From assembly GCF_003478445.1 (NCBI RefSeq), contig NZ_QUET01000003.1, positions 1-64,000 on the forward strand: DNA of 64,000 bases, written 5' to 3'. Positions within the stretch are counted from its first letter, which is position 1; every line of letters starts with the position of its first letter. This document shows positions 49,943 through 59,086 of the stretch, piece after piece. This stretch comes from Roseburia sp. AM59-24XD (GTDB taxonomy: Bacteria > Bacillota > Clostridia > Lachnospirales > Lachnospiraceae). The notes beneath the pieces were generated by a model. That model worked only from the letters and a program-made list of their open reading frames with translations, searched no databases and was not told where the DNA came from. Position numbers and translations under genes: made by a program.

Positions 49943-51313
49943 ATGATGAGTCAGGAAATACCTTACAAAATTTACCTGAGTGAGGAGGAAATGCCGAAGC
50001 AGTGGTATAACGTTCGTGCGGACATGAAAAATAAGCCGGCACCGCTTTTAAATCCGGCAACCCACGAGCCAATGACACTGGCAGAGCTGGAGCATGTATT
50101 CTGTACAGAGCTTGCTAAGCAGGAGCTTGACGATACGACACCATATTTCGATATTCCGGATGAGATCCTTGGATTCTACCGCATGTATCGTCCGTCACCG
50201 CTGGTGCGTGCATACTGCCTGGAGAAGAAGCTCGATACACCGGCAAAGATTTATTACAAATTTGAGGGTAATAACACAAGCGGCAGCCATAAGTTAAACT
50301 CTGCCATTGCGCAGGCATATTATGCAAAGCAGCAGGGCTTAAAGGGTGTTACCACAGAGACCGGAGCAGGTCAGTGGGGAACTGCACTTTCTATGGCATG
50401 CTCTTATTTTGATCTGGATTGTAAGGTATATATGGTAAAATGCTCTTACGAGCAGAAGCCGTTCCGTCGTGAGGTAATGCGTACCTACGGTGCAAGCGTG
50501 ACACCGTCTCCTTCTATGGATACAGAGGTTGGCCGCAAGATCCTTGCAGAGCATCCGGGAACAACAGGAAGTCTTGGATGTGCAATTTCTGAGGCGGTTG
50601 AAGTAGCAACTAATACAGAGGGTTACCGTTATGTTCTGGGAAGCGTGCTTTCCCAGGTACTTCTCCATCAGACAGTGATCGGTCTGGAGACAAAGGCTGC
50701 CCTTGACAAATACGACATTACTCCGGACATCATTATCGGATGCGCCGGTGGCGGATCAAACCTCGGTGGTCTTGTATCTCCGTTTATCGGCGAGATGCTC
50801 CGCGGCGAGAAGAAGTATCAGGTGATCGCTGTCGAGCCTGCATCCTGCCCGAGTCTGACAAGAGGTAAGTATGCATATGACTTCTGTGATACCGGAAAGG
50901 TTTGTCCTCTTGCAAAGATGTATACACTTGGAAGCGGATTTATTCCTTCACCAAACCATGCCGGTGGTCTTCGTTATCATGGTATGAGCTCCGTTCTTTC
51001 ACAGCTTTATGCAGATGGTCTTATGGAGGCGCGTTCTGTTGAGCAGACATCCGTATTTAAGGCAGCAGAGCAGTTTGCAAGAGTTGAGGGTATTCTTCCT
51101 GCACCGGAGAGCAGCCATGCGATCAAGGTTGCGATCGATGAGGCAATGAAGTGCAAGGAGACCGGCGAGGAGAAGACGATCGTATTTGGCCTGACCGGTA
51201 CCGGATATTTCGATATGTACGCATACGAGAGCTTCCATGATGGCACGATGAAGGATTATATCCCTACGGATGAGGATCTTGAGCCTGGTTTTGCAAGTCT
51301 TCCGAAAATGTAA
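49943..51313 (+). CDS. trpB: stand-alone tryptophan synthase beta (TrpB2)
   Basis: 456 aa, SD AGGAGGAG. This is the TrpB2 subfamily: N-terminal extension (WYNVRADMKNKPAPLLNPATHEPM), RPSPLVRAYCLEK, the PLP site NNTSGSHKLNSA with K117, TETGAGQWGTALSMA, the phosphate-binding loop CAGGGSNLGG and SSHAIKVAIDEA. It condenses indole and serine to tryptophan, probably scavenging indole since no trpA or other trp genes are nearby. It has its own promoter and terminator. Either of two adjacent ATGs may be used. Confidence 0.95.
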   Translation: MMSQEIPYKIYLSEEEMPKQWYNVRADMKNKPAPLLNPATHEPMTLAELEHVFCTELAKQELDDTTPYFDIPDEILGFYRMYRPSPLVRAYCLEKKLDTPAKIYYKFEGNNTSGSHKLNSAIAQAYYAKQQGLKGVTTETGAGQWGTALSMACSYFDLDCKVYMVKCSYEQKPFRREVMRTYGASVTPSPSMDTEVGRKILAEHPGTTGSLGCAISEAVEVATNTEGYRYVLGSVLSQVLLHQTVIGLETKAALDKYDITPDIIIGCAGGGSNLGGLVSPFIGEMLRGEKKYQVIAVEPASCPSLTRGKYAYDFCDTGKVCPLAKMYTLGSGFIPSPNHAGGLRYHGMSSVLSQLYADGLMEARSVEQTSVFKAAEQFARVEGILPAPESSHAIKVAIDEAMKCKETGEEKTIVFGLTGTGYFDMYAYESFHDGTMKDYIPTDEDLEPGFASLPKM

Positions 51314-51363
51314 TGAATAAATGATGTGGCTTCAGACATCATTCAAAAAATGTTGATCACAAG

Positions 51364-51405
51364 TCCCTGCAGACGGTGTTGTCTGTGGGGATTTTGATGA
51401 TTTTT
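51364..51405 (+). terminator. terminator of trpB2
   Basis: TCCCTGCAGAC and GTCTGTGGGGA form a 10-11 bp stem with loop GGTGTT, followed by TTTTGATGATTTTTC. Confidence 0.75.
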
Positions 51406-51466
51406 CAAGCATTTTCCAGTCATATCTTCCAATCAATCTCCGCAAAATAAATGTGGGGGTGATAAA

Positions 51467-51658
51467 ATGCTTTTGGATGTGGCAAGTGGCGGATTTGCAC
51501 TTAGTCTTGCGCTGACAAATCGCACAGATCTTGTGTCGGAGGACATGAATCCGGAGGAACGCCGTGAGGCGTTGGAGAAGATCCGTAGCAGGCAGCTGGA
51601 GCAGGAGGTAGGTATTCTTGTCAATCAGATCGGAAAGATGGATCAGCCGCCGGGCTAA
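51467..51658 (+). CDS. small hypothetical protein (63 aa)
   Basis: SD GGGGGTG lies 6 bases before ATG 51467. The product starts MLLDVASGGFALSLALTNRT and continues as a charged helix (EERREALEKIRSRQLEQEVG). Own terminator downstream. No family recognised. Confidence 0.55.
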   Translation: MLLDVASGGFALSLALTNRTDLVSEDMNPEERREALEKIRSRQLEQEVGILVNQIGKMDQPPG

Positions 51659-51701
51659 AGGGTTGCATGACTTTTAAACTGTAAGAATGGGTAAAACGAA
51701 A

Positions 51702-51752
51702 GGGCTTCTTTTCGTCAGTGGAAATTACTGTCGGAAGGAGGCTTTTTTCCGT
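51702..51752 (+). terminator. terminator after the 51467 gene
   Basis: GGCTTCTTTTCGTCAGT pairs with ACTGTCGGAAGGAGGCT over about 16 positions including several wobbles, loop GGAAATT, followed by TTTTTT. Confidence 0.65.
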
Positions 51753-51768
51753 TTCTCAAAAACATGGG

Positions 51769-51781
51769 TGAAAACGTTTCA
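51769..51781. promoter_or_regulatory. cre-like site (CcpA/LacI-type operator)
   Basis: TGAAAACGTTTCA resembles the CcpA catabolite-response consensus (TGWAARCGYTWNCW) with a central CG and near-palindromic arms. It lies about 60 bases upstream of the signalling-cassette promoter. Confidence 0.4.
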
Positions 51782-51842
51782 AAGAGAACAGGAAACTCCG
51801 GATTTTGATGCAGAAGAAAACGGCTCAAAACGGGTAGAATCA

Positions 51843-51871
51843 TTGACTTTTGGCGTGTAATATGATAGATT
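51843..51871 (+). promoter_or_regulatory. promoter of the kinase/vWA/PP2C cassette
   Basis: TTGACT (51843-51848), 17-bp spacer, extended -10 TGATAGATT with TAGATT at 51866-51871. It is 70 bases before the first gene of the cassette. Confidence 0.5.
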
Positions 51872-51940
51872 TAATTTATGTTATTGGGTCTTTTGGAGAG
51901 TTAAATTATGCAGACATAATCTGCAGAAATGGAGATGGGC

Positions 51941-52504
51941 ATGGACTATACAAAATTAACGAATCAGGATCTGGAACAGTTGATCGAGCAGAAGGATATG
52001 GAAGCAACCTGCGAGATGGCGGACAGATGCTTGAATGGTACATATGGGGTAGAACAGAATTTAAACCGGGCATATCAGCTTTATCACAGAGCGGAGAGCA
52101 AGGGAAGCAGGCGTGCATATGTCGGTTTGGCATATATGTATGAGAATGGCATTCTATTTGGGCAGAACATTGAACTTGCCAAGAAGTATTATGAGATGGC
52201 GGGCGTTCAAAAGACGGAGTTTGCCGAGGTGCAGGAACGGAAAAAGCACTATGTGGAGATGGAATCCGGACCAAGAGAGCCGGTTCGGGTTGGCGTGGAT
52301 GGACGGATCATTAACCAGATCATCAATGAGGCAGTTGGCGCGAATGATGTGGTGGAGGATGAGTCCAGACAGCATATGATGGAGATGGCTGTGAGCCGTG
52401 CACAGGAGGCGGCAGAAGCAGCGCGTATGGCAGCGGTTAAGGCACAGGAGGCAGCCGCAGCAGCAGACAAGGCAGCAGAGTATGCCAAAAAAGCCTGTCT
52501 GTAG
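51941..52504 (+). CDS. Sel1-repeat protein with Ala-rich coiled coil
   Basis: 187 aa from ATG 51941 (GGAG 6 bases upstream; two earlier in-frame ATGs have no SD). Two Sel1-like repeats are visible (AYQLYHRAESKGSRRAYVGLAYMYENG and ELAKKYYEMAG). The C-terminal 60 residues are an alanine-rich helix (AQEAAEAARMAAVKAQEAAAAADKAAEYA). It starts an operon with a kinase, vWA and phosphatase, 14 bases before the kinase. It is probably a scaffold for the signalling complex. Confidence 0.75.
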   Translation: MDYTKLTNQDLEQLIEQKDMEATCEMADRCLNGTYGVEQNLNRAYQLYHRAESKGSRRAYVGLAYMYENGILFGQNIELAKKYYEMAGVQKTEFAEVQERKKHYVEMESGPREPVRVGVDGRIINQIINEAVGANDVVEDESRQHMMEMAVSRAQEAAEAARMAAVKAQEAAAAADKAAEYAKKACL

Positions 52505-52518
52505 ACATGGAGGACTAA

Positions 52519-53778
52519 ATGAAAAAGTATCGGGGAGCATCGGGAAAAATATATACCATCAATCCGGAGCCGATCGCAAAGGGTGGAGAGGGAACGATAT
52601 GTGCCGTAGAAGGTGCTGATGATATCGTTGCCAAGGTATATAAACAGGAAAAAAGAACAAAGCGGCGTTTGGAAAAGCTTTCTCTGATGATTCGCTATCA
52701 ATTGACTGATATTCAGCGTAAGCAGGTCACATGGCCGCTGGACGTTATCTATGAAGAGTCAGGATTTGCGGGTTATATCATGCCGAGACTCCACAGTGCG
52801 GAGGATTTTACGGTCGTATGTGGTGCCGGAATTGAGGAGATTAATCTGGAGGACCGTTTATTTATCGGATACAATATCTGTGCCGCTGTAGATACCGTAC
52901 ATAGCTTTGGTCAGGTCTGTGGAGATCTGAACCCTCAGAATATCTGTGTCAATCTGGATACATCAGATCCGGCAGAGGCACTTATGGTAACGCTGGTGGA
53001 TACAGATTCGTATCATATTGTGAACGGACAGATGATGTACCGCTGCGAGGTTGGTCAGGCGAATTATATTCCGCCGGAGCTTCAGAAACGTTTATACGGA
53101 GGACAGAGTTTGTCATCTATGCCACTTCCGACATACAGCAAGGAGACAGACCGTTTTGCACTGGCAGTCAATCTGTTCTCTCTGTTTATGAACGGATGTC
53201 ATCCGTTTGCGTGTGCGATCGATCCGGAAGAGGCAGATACGATAGACGAATCATTGGATATTCCACAGCCATCGGACAATATCCGCAAGGGATTTTCTCC
53301 GTTTTTCTACAAGAAAAAGGGAATTACATATCCGACATATGCGCCGGACTTTACATTCCTGCCGGAGAGTTTTCAGAGATTGTTCTACCGGACATTTGTG
53401 GATGGTTACAAGGATCCTACCGTGCGTGCCAGCGCCAGTGAGTGGATGCAGGTCATCATGGAGGTTTTACAGAATAAGGATTATATTAAGTGTCCGAACG
53501 GTCATATCTTTTTCATTAATAAGAAGGTGGAATGCCCGTACTGCGAGATGATACGAAAGCATCAGGAGAGACAGCGCAAGGTGCAGGCAGAGGCAGCAGC
53601 CGAGGCGAGACGGATCGCAGCAAGCCAGCCGATCCATCCGAAGGAGCATATGGCAGAGAATTATATGGATACAAGACCAAAGGAGCCATCCTTTATTGAG
53701 TCACATCTGGTATTCATTGTATACGGAGTTATTATATTGTTTATTGTTCTGTTTGTTGTATGGTATTTCAACAGCTAA
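52519..53778 (+). CDS. divergent Ser/Thr protein kinase with zinc ribbon and C-terminal membrane anchor
   Basis: 419 aa. Kinase motifs: glycine loop KGGEGTI (residues 21-27), VAKVY with K39, catalytic-loop equivalent GDLNPQN (135-141; D136 and N141), and LVDTDSYH in place of DFG (D161). The kinase ends near residue 315. A zinc ribbon follows (CPNGHIFFINKKVECPYC, about 320-345), then a charged helix and a membrane segment (LVFIVYGVIILFIVLFVVWYF). This kinase-ribbon design is the one found in TerY-P triads with TerY-type vWA and PP2C proteins, both of which are encoded next. It probably phosphorylates partners at the membrane. Confidence 0.85.
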   Translation: MKKYRGASGKIYTINPEPIAKGGEGTICAVEGADDIVAKVYKQEKRTKRRLEKLSLMIRYQLTDIQRKQVTWPLDVIYEESGFAGYIMPRLHSAEDFTVVCGAGIEEINLEDRLFIGYNICAAVDTVHSFGQVCGDLNPQNICVNLDTSDPAEALMVTLVDTDSYHIVNGQMMYRCEVGQANYIPPELQKRLYGGQSLSSMPLPTYSKETDRFALAVNLFSLFMNGCHPFACAIDPEEADTIDESLDIPQPSDNIRKGFSPFFYKKKGITYPTYAPDFTFLPESFQRLFYRTFVDGYKDPTVRASASEWMQVIMEVLQNKDYIKCPNGHIFFINKKVECPYCEMIRKHQERQRKVQAEAAAEARRIAASQPIHPKEHMAENYMDTRPKEPSFIESHLVFIVYGVIILFIVLFVVWYFNS

Positions 53779-53829
53779 TAGAATGTAATATACAGGGGTT
53801 ATAATGAAAAGGAATCAGGAGGAAGGAAA

Positions 53830-54548
53830 ATGAGCGAACAGATCACGAAGGAGCAATTGTTTGGGGGAATTGCAGCACCGAGCGAACCACATATGGCATG
53901 TGTACTTCTGCTGGATATTTCCAGCTCCATGAAGGGTGCACCGATTCAGAGTCTGAATGAGGCAATTGCAAAATTTAAACAGCAGGTATGCCAGGATCCA
54001 CTTGCCAGAAAGCGTGTGGAGGTGGCAATCGTAACATTCGAGACACATGTGGAGATCGTCAGTGATTTTATGCCGATTGATCAGATGCCAACGATCACAT
54101 TGGAGCCGGGCGGACAGACGCATATGGCAGAGGCGATCCAGGTAGCGATCGATCTTGTTAAGAAGCGTACCCGTGAGTATCAGGGTGTCGGAGTTCCTTG
54201 CTTTAAGCCATGGATATTTATGATCACAGACGGTGTTTCCATGTCAACAAAGGAGGCAATGCAGGAGCTGCAGCCCGCATTCACGAAGAGGAGTCCAAGG
54301 GGAGTAACGGACGCCTTAAGTTCTGGGCACTTGGTGTGGATGATTATGATAAGGAAGAGCTGTTCCAGCTGACAGATCGTGTTATTGAGCTGAAGCAGCA
54401 TGAATTTACCGGTATTTTTGACTGGCTGGTGGACAGCATGAGTGCTATTTCCAAGAGTCAGGTAGGAGACAGGATAGAGCTGGATAATCTGCCAGAGGGT
54501 GCTGGCATGGCAGCGGATATCGAAGAGAGGGACGTTAGCGAATGGTAG
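53830..54548 (+). pseudogene. TerY-like von Willebrand A protein, one frameshift
   Basis: About 239 codons. The MIDAS motif VLLLDISSSMKG gives D29-x-S31-x-S33; further MIDAS parts are LEPGGQTHMAEAI (Thr) and WIFMITDGV (Asp). The first frame fails after MQELQP, and RIHEEESKGSNGRLKFWALGVDDYDKEEL continues in the -1 frame. One more G in CTGCAGCC near 54270 restores ELAARIHEEE. TerY proteins are phosphopeptide/metal-dependent adaptors in stress responses. SD AGGAGGAAGG. Confidence 0.85.
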
Positions 54549-54582
54549 AATCCCATCTTTGATGGGTGAAGGGGCGTATGAC

Positions 54583-55701
54583 ATGTTAAGCTATGGATTT
54601 TCTATCAAAGGAAAAGCACATATTAAAACAGGTGTTGTATGTCAGGATGCCAATATGCATGGGGAGATTGCTCCCGGACTGTATATCGGTGTTGCTGCAG
54701 ATGGGGTTGGCAGTGCACGTCATTCAGATATTGCTTCCGGGCTGGCAACGGAAAAGCTGGTAAAATATTTGGAGAATCATATTCAAAGTGATTATTCGGT
54801 GGAAGAGAAGATGGCATGTCTCAAGGCGGGATACCGCTATGCGGAGAAGGCAATCGAGGAGTATGTCAAAGACTGTGATGATATGCTGAATGAATATGAT
54901 ACCACTCTTCATGTGGTACTCTACGATGGCAGAACGGTGATCTATGGTCATGCCGGAGATGGAGGAATTTTGGTTCGGACAATGTCCGGAGAGACAAAGG
55001 TAGTCACGTTTCCACAGAAGGGCTCGGACGGTGTGTCGGTCATGCCGCTGCGGGCGGGTGAGAAGTCGTGGAAATTTGGATGCTTTCCGGAGAGAGTGGC
55101 AGCAGTTATGCTGGTGACCGATGGTATGCTGGAACGAGTTGTTCTTCCGCATTTGTTGAATCTTCCGACGACCAGAGAGGAGATTCAGAATCCTGACAGA
55201 CGTAAGACGAATGTATACCTGAGTGCGACAGAATTTTTTATGAATCCGTACTGTGTATTGGGTAATAAGAATCTTCAGGATCCGATCGATCTGTATCATT
55301 ACTATATCAATGGGGAGTTTCTTGATCCGGAGCAGGACTGGAAGCTGTATTTGGATTGCATGCACCGGGGTTATGAAAGTCTGTATGATGCAGCGACAGC
55401 GGACAGGATCTGCGAAACGATGACGGCGAGTGTGCCGTTATGGAATATCGAGGACACGACAGACGACAAGACAGTCGTGTGTCTGATCAATGAGGATGCG
55501 AAGATTGATGTTCCGTCGCCGGAGTATTTTCATGAGCCGGACTGGGCGAAGCTGCGAAAGCATTATGAGCATTTACTTTATCCGGCAGGCTTTGGAGGAG
55601 AGCTGTCGGCGGACGAACAGCCGCAGGCGGAGGATCATGCCGGAGACGATGGCAAAAGCAGCAAGAAGGGCGGTTTTTTCAAATCCGTTTTTCGTAAATA
55701 A
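54583..55701 (+). CDS. PP2C-type protein phosphatase
   Basis: 372 aa from ATG 54583 (AAGGGG 8 bases upstream; longer in-frame starts lack SD). PP2C motifs: KTGVVCQDANMHG, IGVAADGVGSARHSDIAS (metal Asp40), VIYGHAGDGGILV, VMLVTDGMLE and TTDDKTVVCLI. The C-terminal 60 residues are a charged tail ending SSKKGGFFKSVFRK. It should reverse phosphorylation by the adjacent kinase, completing the TerY-P triad. A terminator follows. Confidence 0.88.
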   Translation: MLSYGFSIKGKAHIKTGVVCQDANMHGEIAPGLYIGVAADGVGSARHSDIASGLATEKLVKYLENHIQSDYSVEEKMACLKAGYRYAEKAIEEYVKDCDDMLNEYDTTLHVVLYDGRTVIYGHAGDGGILVRTMSGETKVVTFPQKGSDGVSVMPLRAGEKSWKFGCFPERVAAVMLVTDGMLERVVLPHLLNLPTTREEIQNPDRRKTNVYLSATEFFMNPYCVLGNKNLQDPIDLYHYYINGEFLDPEQDWKLYLDCMHRGYESLYDAATADRICETMTASVPLWNIEDTTDDKTVVCLINEDAKIDVPSPEYFHEPDWAKLRKHYEHLLYPAGFGGELSADEQPQAEDHAGDDGKSSKKGGFFKSVFRK

Positions 55702-55731
55702 ATTAAGACAATAGTATAAAGAGTAATGGAA

Positions 55732-55765
55732 TCCCGGATGGTTATTGCTGTCCGGGATTTTTGCG
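55732..55765 (+). terminator. terminator of the signalling cassette
   Basis: ATCCCGGA and TCCGGGAT form a perfect 8-bp stem followed by TTTTTG. Confidence 0.8.
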
Positions 55766-55785
55766 ACAGGAAGCGGCGTAAGCTA

Positions 55786-55813
55786 TTGTATTTTGAAAAA
55801 ATGCGAGTATAAT
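55786..55813 (+). promoter_or_regulatory. promoter of the 55883 gene
   Basis: TTGTAT (55786-55791), 16-bp spacer, TATAAT (55808-55813). Its own promoter separates the following gene from the triad. Confidence 0.55.
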
Positions 55814-55882
55814 ATAAGCCGAAAAAGACAAATGATATCGGATTAGAGCATTTGCCAAAAATAAAAAGAAAAGAGTGATATT

Positions 55883-56689
55883 ATGTCTTCTATGCTTAAA
55901 AAGATTCCAAGAGAAACAGAGGTGGAGGAGGTATTTGAGAAAATCCTTCAGTCACCGGAGGCATGCGAGCGGTTGGAGGAAACCTTTTATGACCGCTTTT
56001 CGGATGAGAATATCTCTCCGGATACGAGATCACAGCATTTTGCAAGAGCACTTTTTTCGGCATATGAGGAGCAGGACATCAGTGCGCTTTTGCTGGAAAT
56101 CTGCCAGAGGAGTATGTTTGATCTGCTGAGGGAGGCATATCTGATCCCGAAGCGTTTCCACGGAAAGGCTGGGGATAATCCGGTGCTGCTGACCGATGCA
56201 GAGGGCAACATGCTTGAGACATCTGCCCGCAGAATTTCTTCACATGAGTGGAATAAATATCAGGAGATTCTGAAGAATCATACCTGTGCTCCGCGGTCAA
56301 AGATCTATCTTGCGGATGGTTATGATATTGTCCGTCGGTATAAGAATAATCTGGAGATTGAAGAGGATTTTGTAAATCCGAAGCGCGGCATACTGATCCT
56401 TTACGCACTTCCGGACACTGCGGCACTCGGAATGAGCGAGGCGCAGGCGTATGCCATCATATGGGATGCTTTTCAGCAGATTCAAAAATGCGCACTTTCC
56501 GCAATGGTTTACTATGGACAGGAAACCGGAGTGAAGAATGAACGCAAATACGATGAGATCGGTGTTCTTCTGCCGATCAGCCAGTTTGAGAAGAAAATAC
56601 TGCACCATTTGACGGAAATAGACGGTATTGTTCTGGCAGGCAGGGAAGCACTGATGAGGAAAGCCGGCAAAGACAGTCTGGAGTTATGA
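55883..56689 (+). CDS. hypothetical cytoplasmic protein (268 aa)
   Basis: No signal peptide or membrane helix. N-terminal helices (VEEVFEKILQSPEACERLEETFYDRF; ALFSAYEEQDISALLLEICQRSMFDLL) precede a domain with alternating strands (NPVLLTDAEGNMLETSARRIS; RGILILYALPDTAALGMSEAQAYAIIWDAFQQIQ). The repeated acidic and aromatic residues give no known active site. It follows the TerY-P triad, so it could be an effector, but it has its own promoter. The end overlaps the convergent LysR gene by 6 bases. I recognise no family. Confidence 0.65.
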   Translation: MSSMLKKIPRETEVEEVFEKILQSPEACERLEETFYDRFSDENISPDTRSQHFARALFSAYEEQDISALLLEICQRSMFDLLREAYLIPKRFHGKAGDNPVLLTDAEGNMLETSARRISSHEWNKYQEILKNHTCAPRSKIYLADGYDIVRRYKNNLEIEEDFVNPKRGILILYALPDTAALGMSEAQAYAIIWDAFQQIQKCALSAMVYYGQETGVKNERKYDEIGVLLPISQFEKKILHHLTEIDGIVLAGREALMRKAGKDSLEL

Positions 56690-57571
56690 GTGCAGGATCA
56701 GGTCTTTCAGCTTTCTGGCAGCGCTGTTTAGTGGTCGTTTGATATCAGAAACCATACAGACGTAACGGCATGGGATGGTTTCCTGCAGATGGATCGGGAT
56801 CACTTCGTGGTTTTGAATGGCAGGAATTGCCATGGATTCCGGAATGAATGCGAGCCCAAGATCGGATTTCACAAGAGGCAGAACCTGATCGGTTGTGGCG
56901 GCTTCTGTGTCCGGTTCCAGCTCCAGACCGTGTGACAGAAACAATTGATGATAAAAGGCAAAAGTCATCGTTTCCCTGCCCAGACAGATAAAAGGATAAT
57001 TTTTCAGCTCTGCGAGTGTCAGAGTCTGACTGCTCAGTGCAGTGAATGTTTTGCCGCCGACAAGAACCTCCCGGAAGGATTCCAGCCTTATCTCCTTCAA
57101 GGGAGGTTTTGCTGTTGTAGGAGTGGTGACTATGGCAAAGTCGATCTCACCGTTTTTGACGGAATGAACTGCCTGGGGGGTGGAATGGTTATAAATCTTA
57201 AGCCGTATATTTGGATATGTCATATGGAAATGCTTCAGCCGCTCCAGCAGATAAATACTCAGTGCAGTCTCGCTGGCACCGATGGAAATGCTGCCATGCT
57301 CCAGACCGGTGCTATCCGTAAGCTCCTCCTCTGCAAGCTGTAATTGTGCCATGGCTGCAGAAACCCGGGTGTAAAGCCGTTCCCCTTCCGGGGTCAGGCG
57401 GACGCCACGGTTTGTACGGATGAAAAGCGTGCATCGAATCTCGCTTTCCAGACAATTCATGGCGCGGGTAATGTTAGGCTGGCTGTTGCCAAGTACATGT
57501 GCTGCTTTGGTGAGATTGCCGTATTTGGCAACGTAATAAAAAATCTTATAATACTCAAAATTGATGTTCAT
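56684..57571 (-). CDS. LysR-family transcriptional regulator
   Basis: 295 aa from ATG 57571 (GGAG 7 bases upstream); an upstream in-frame ATG was rejected. N-terminal winged HTH: FEYYKIFYYVAKYGNLTKAAHVLGNSQPNITRAMNCLESEI followed by LFIRTNRGVRLTPEGERLY. The effector domain begins at GSISIGASETALSIYLLERL. It is divergent from purA, 148 bases away, and may regulate it or itself; effector unknown. Confidence 0.92.
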   Translation of the reverse strand: MNINFEYYKIFYYVAKYGNLTKAAHVLGNSQPNITRAMNCLESEIRCTLFIRTNRGVRLTPEGERLYTRVSAAMAQLQLAEEELTDSTGLEHGSISIGASETALSIYLLERLKHFHMTYPNIRLKIYNHSTPQAVHSVKNGEIDFAIVTTPTTAKPPLKEIRLESFREVLVGGKTFTALSSQTLTLAELKNYPFICLGRETMTFAFYHQLFLSHGLELEPDTEAATTDQVLPLVKSDLGLAFIPESMAIPAIQNHEVIPIHLQETIPCRYVCMVSDIKRPLNSAARKLKDLILHS

Positions 57572-57627
57572 AGAAGTCTCCGTTTCTGATATATCAAATA
57601 ATAATGTCAATCATATCAATAATAGCT

Positions 57628-57656
57628 TTTACATATTTCTATAAGGTCAGTATAAT
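57628..57656 (+). promoter_or_regulatory. promoter of purA and LysR-type control region
   Basis: TTTACA (57628-57633), 17-bp spacer, TATAAT (57651-57656), 62 bases before purA. Upstream, ATATCAA-like words recur (57589-57620), possible LysR binding sites. Confidence 0.6.
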
Positions 57657-57718
57657 GAGTGACGAAGAAAAAAACAAGGCATTTTTATGCCGGGTGAAAT
57701 AACTGAGGAGGGAAAATT

Positions 57719-59020
57719 ATGCTGACAGCGGTAACAGGAATTAACTGGGGAGATGAAGGAAAAGGCAGGGTGATCGATCTTCTTGCCGGAGAGGCAGATG
57801 TGGTCGTGCGGTATCAGGGAGGCAACAATGCCGGACATACCGTTGTTGCTGATCAGGGCAAATTTATATTGAATCTGATCCCATCGGGAATCCTTCATGA
57901 TGGTGTGACATGTGTTCTTGGCGATGGAATGGTTGTAGATCTGGAGCATCTGGAGGATGAGATTGCGAAGCTCCGTCAAAAGGGCGTGTCCGTTTCTCCG
58001 AAGAATTTGAAAATATCCCAAAGAGCGACGATCTCAATGCCGTGGCACAGAATACAGGATGAGTTGGAGGAGGATCGTCTGGCAAAAAGCGGGTCTGCGT
58101 TTGGGTCCACTCGAAGAGGAATTGCCTATGCGTACAGCGATAAGTACCGCAAAAAGACATTGCGGATGGGTGATCTGCTCCGGTTGAACGAAGAGGGCAT
58201 GCAGGCGCGGCTTAAAATGATGTTGGATGCCAAAAATATGGAGCTTGCCGGATGTTATCATCAAGAGCCGATGTCATTTCCGGCACTGTTACAATGGTGC
58301 AATGAGCAGGCGGAGAAATTTGCCGATTATATTTGCGATACGGGAGCGTTTCTGGAGGAAGCACTTCAAAAGGGCAAGAAGGTGATCCTGGAGGCGCAGC
58401 TGGGAGCTATGAGAGATATTGATTACGGAATATTCCCATATACCTCCAGTTCTTCCACGATCGCGGCGTATGCTCCGATCGGTGCAGGAATACCGGGCTA
58501 CACAACTGATCATGTAGTCGGGGTGTTAAAGGCATATTCCACCTGCGTGGGTGCCGGTCCGTTTGTGGCAGAGAAAGCAATGACACAGTCCTGGCAGGAG
58601 ATGCTTCGCAGGCTGGGCGGCGAGTATGGAGCGGCAACCGGAAGACCGAGAAGAGTCGGTCCAATCGATATACCGGCAAGTCGTTATGGATTGAAATGCC
58701 AGAATGCAGATAAGATTGCACTGACAAAGCTGGATGTGCTGAGTGCGTTTGCAGAAATTCCGGTCATCACAGGGTATCGTTGTGGCGACAAGGTGACGGA
58801 TGAGTTTGATCCGGGTTGTGATCTGGAAAAATATGAGCCGGTAGTACAGACACTGCCGGGATGGCAGCAGAGCATATCAGGATGCCGCAGCTGGGAAGAA
58901 CTTCCGGATCATGCAAAAGCGTATATTGCATTTCTGGAAAAGTCTTTGAACCATGAAATTTCATTTGTTTCCGTGGGCGCTAAGAGAGACGAATATCTGT
59001 TAAAGGGAGAATGGATTTAG
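57719..59020 (+). CDS. purA: adenylosuccinate synthetase
   Basis: 433 aa, SD GAGGAGGG. Motifs: TGINWGDEGKGRVIDLL (catalytic D12), GGNNAGHTVV (H40), GSTRRGIAYAYSDK, EAQLGAMRDIDYGIFPYTSSSST, VGVLKAYSTCVGAGPF and TGRPRRVGPIDIP. It makes adenylosuccinate from IMP, GTP and aspartate, the first committed step to AMP. Full length. It is separated from other purine genes. Confidence 0.97.
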   Translation: MLTAVTGINWGDEGKGRVIDLLAGEADVVVRYQGGNNAGHTVVADQGKFILNLIPSGILHDGVTCVLGDGMVVDLEHLEDEIAKLRQKGVSVSPKNLKISQRATISMPWHRIQDELEEDRLAKSGSAFGSTRRGIAYAYSDKYRKKTLRMGDLLRLNEEGMQARLKMMLDAKNMELAGCYHQEPMSFPALLQWCNEQAEKFADYICDTGAFLEEALQKGKKVILEAQLGAMRDIDYGIFPYTSSSSTIAAYAPIGAGIPGYTTDHVVGVLKAYSTCVGAGPFVAEKAMTQSWQEMLRRLGGEYGAATGRPRRVGPIDIPASRYGLKCQNADKIALTKLDVLSAFAEIPVITGYRCGDKVTDEFDPGCDLEKYEPVVQTLPGWQQSISGCRSWEELPDHAKAYIAFLEKSLNHEISFVSVGAKRDEYLLKGEWI

Positions 59021-59044
59021 AGAACCTTTCGATAAAATAAAAAA

Positions 59045-59076
59045 TATGCGGTGCCATGTCGTGCACGGCACCGCAT
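59045..59076. terminator. terminator between purA and the ThrE-like gene
   Basis: ATGCGGTGCC and GGCACCGCAT form a perfect 10-bp stem. The plus-strand side is only weakly T-rich, but the minus-strand side is followed by a long T-rich run, so it mainly ends the minus-strand gene. Confidence 0.75.
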
Positions 59077-59086
59077 TGAAAATATA

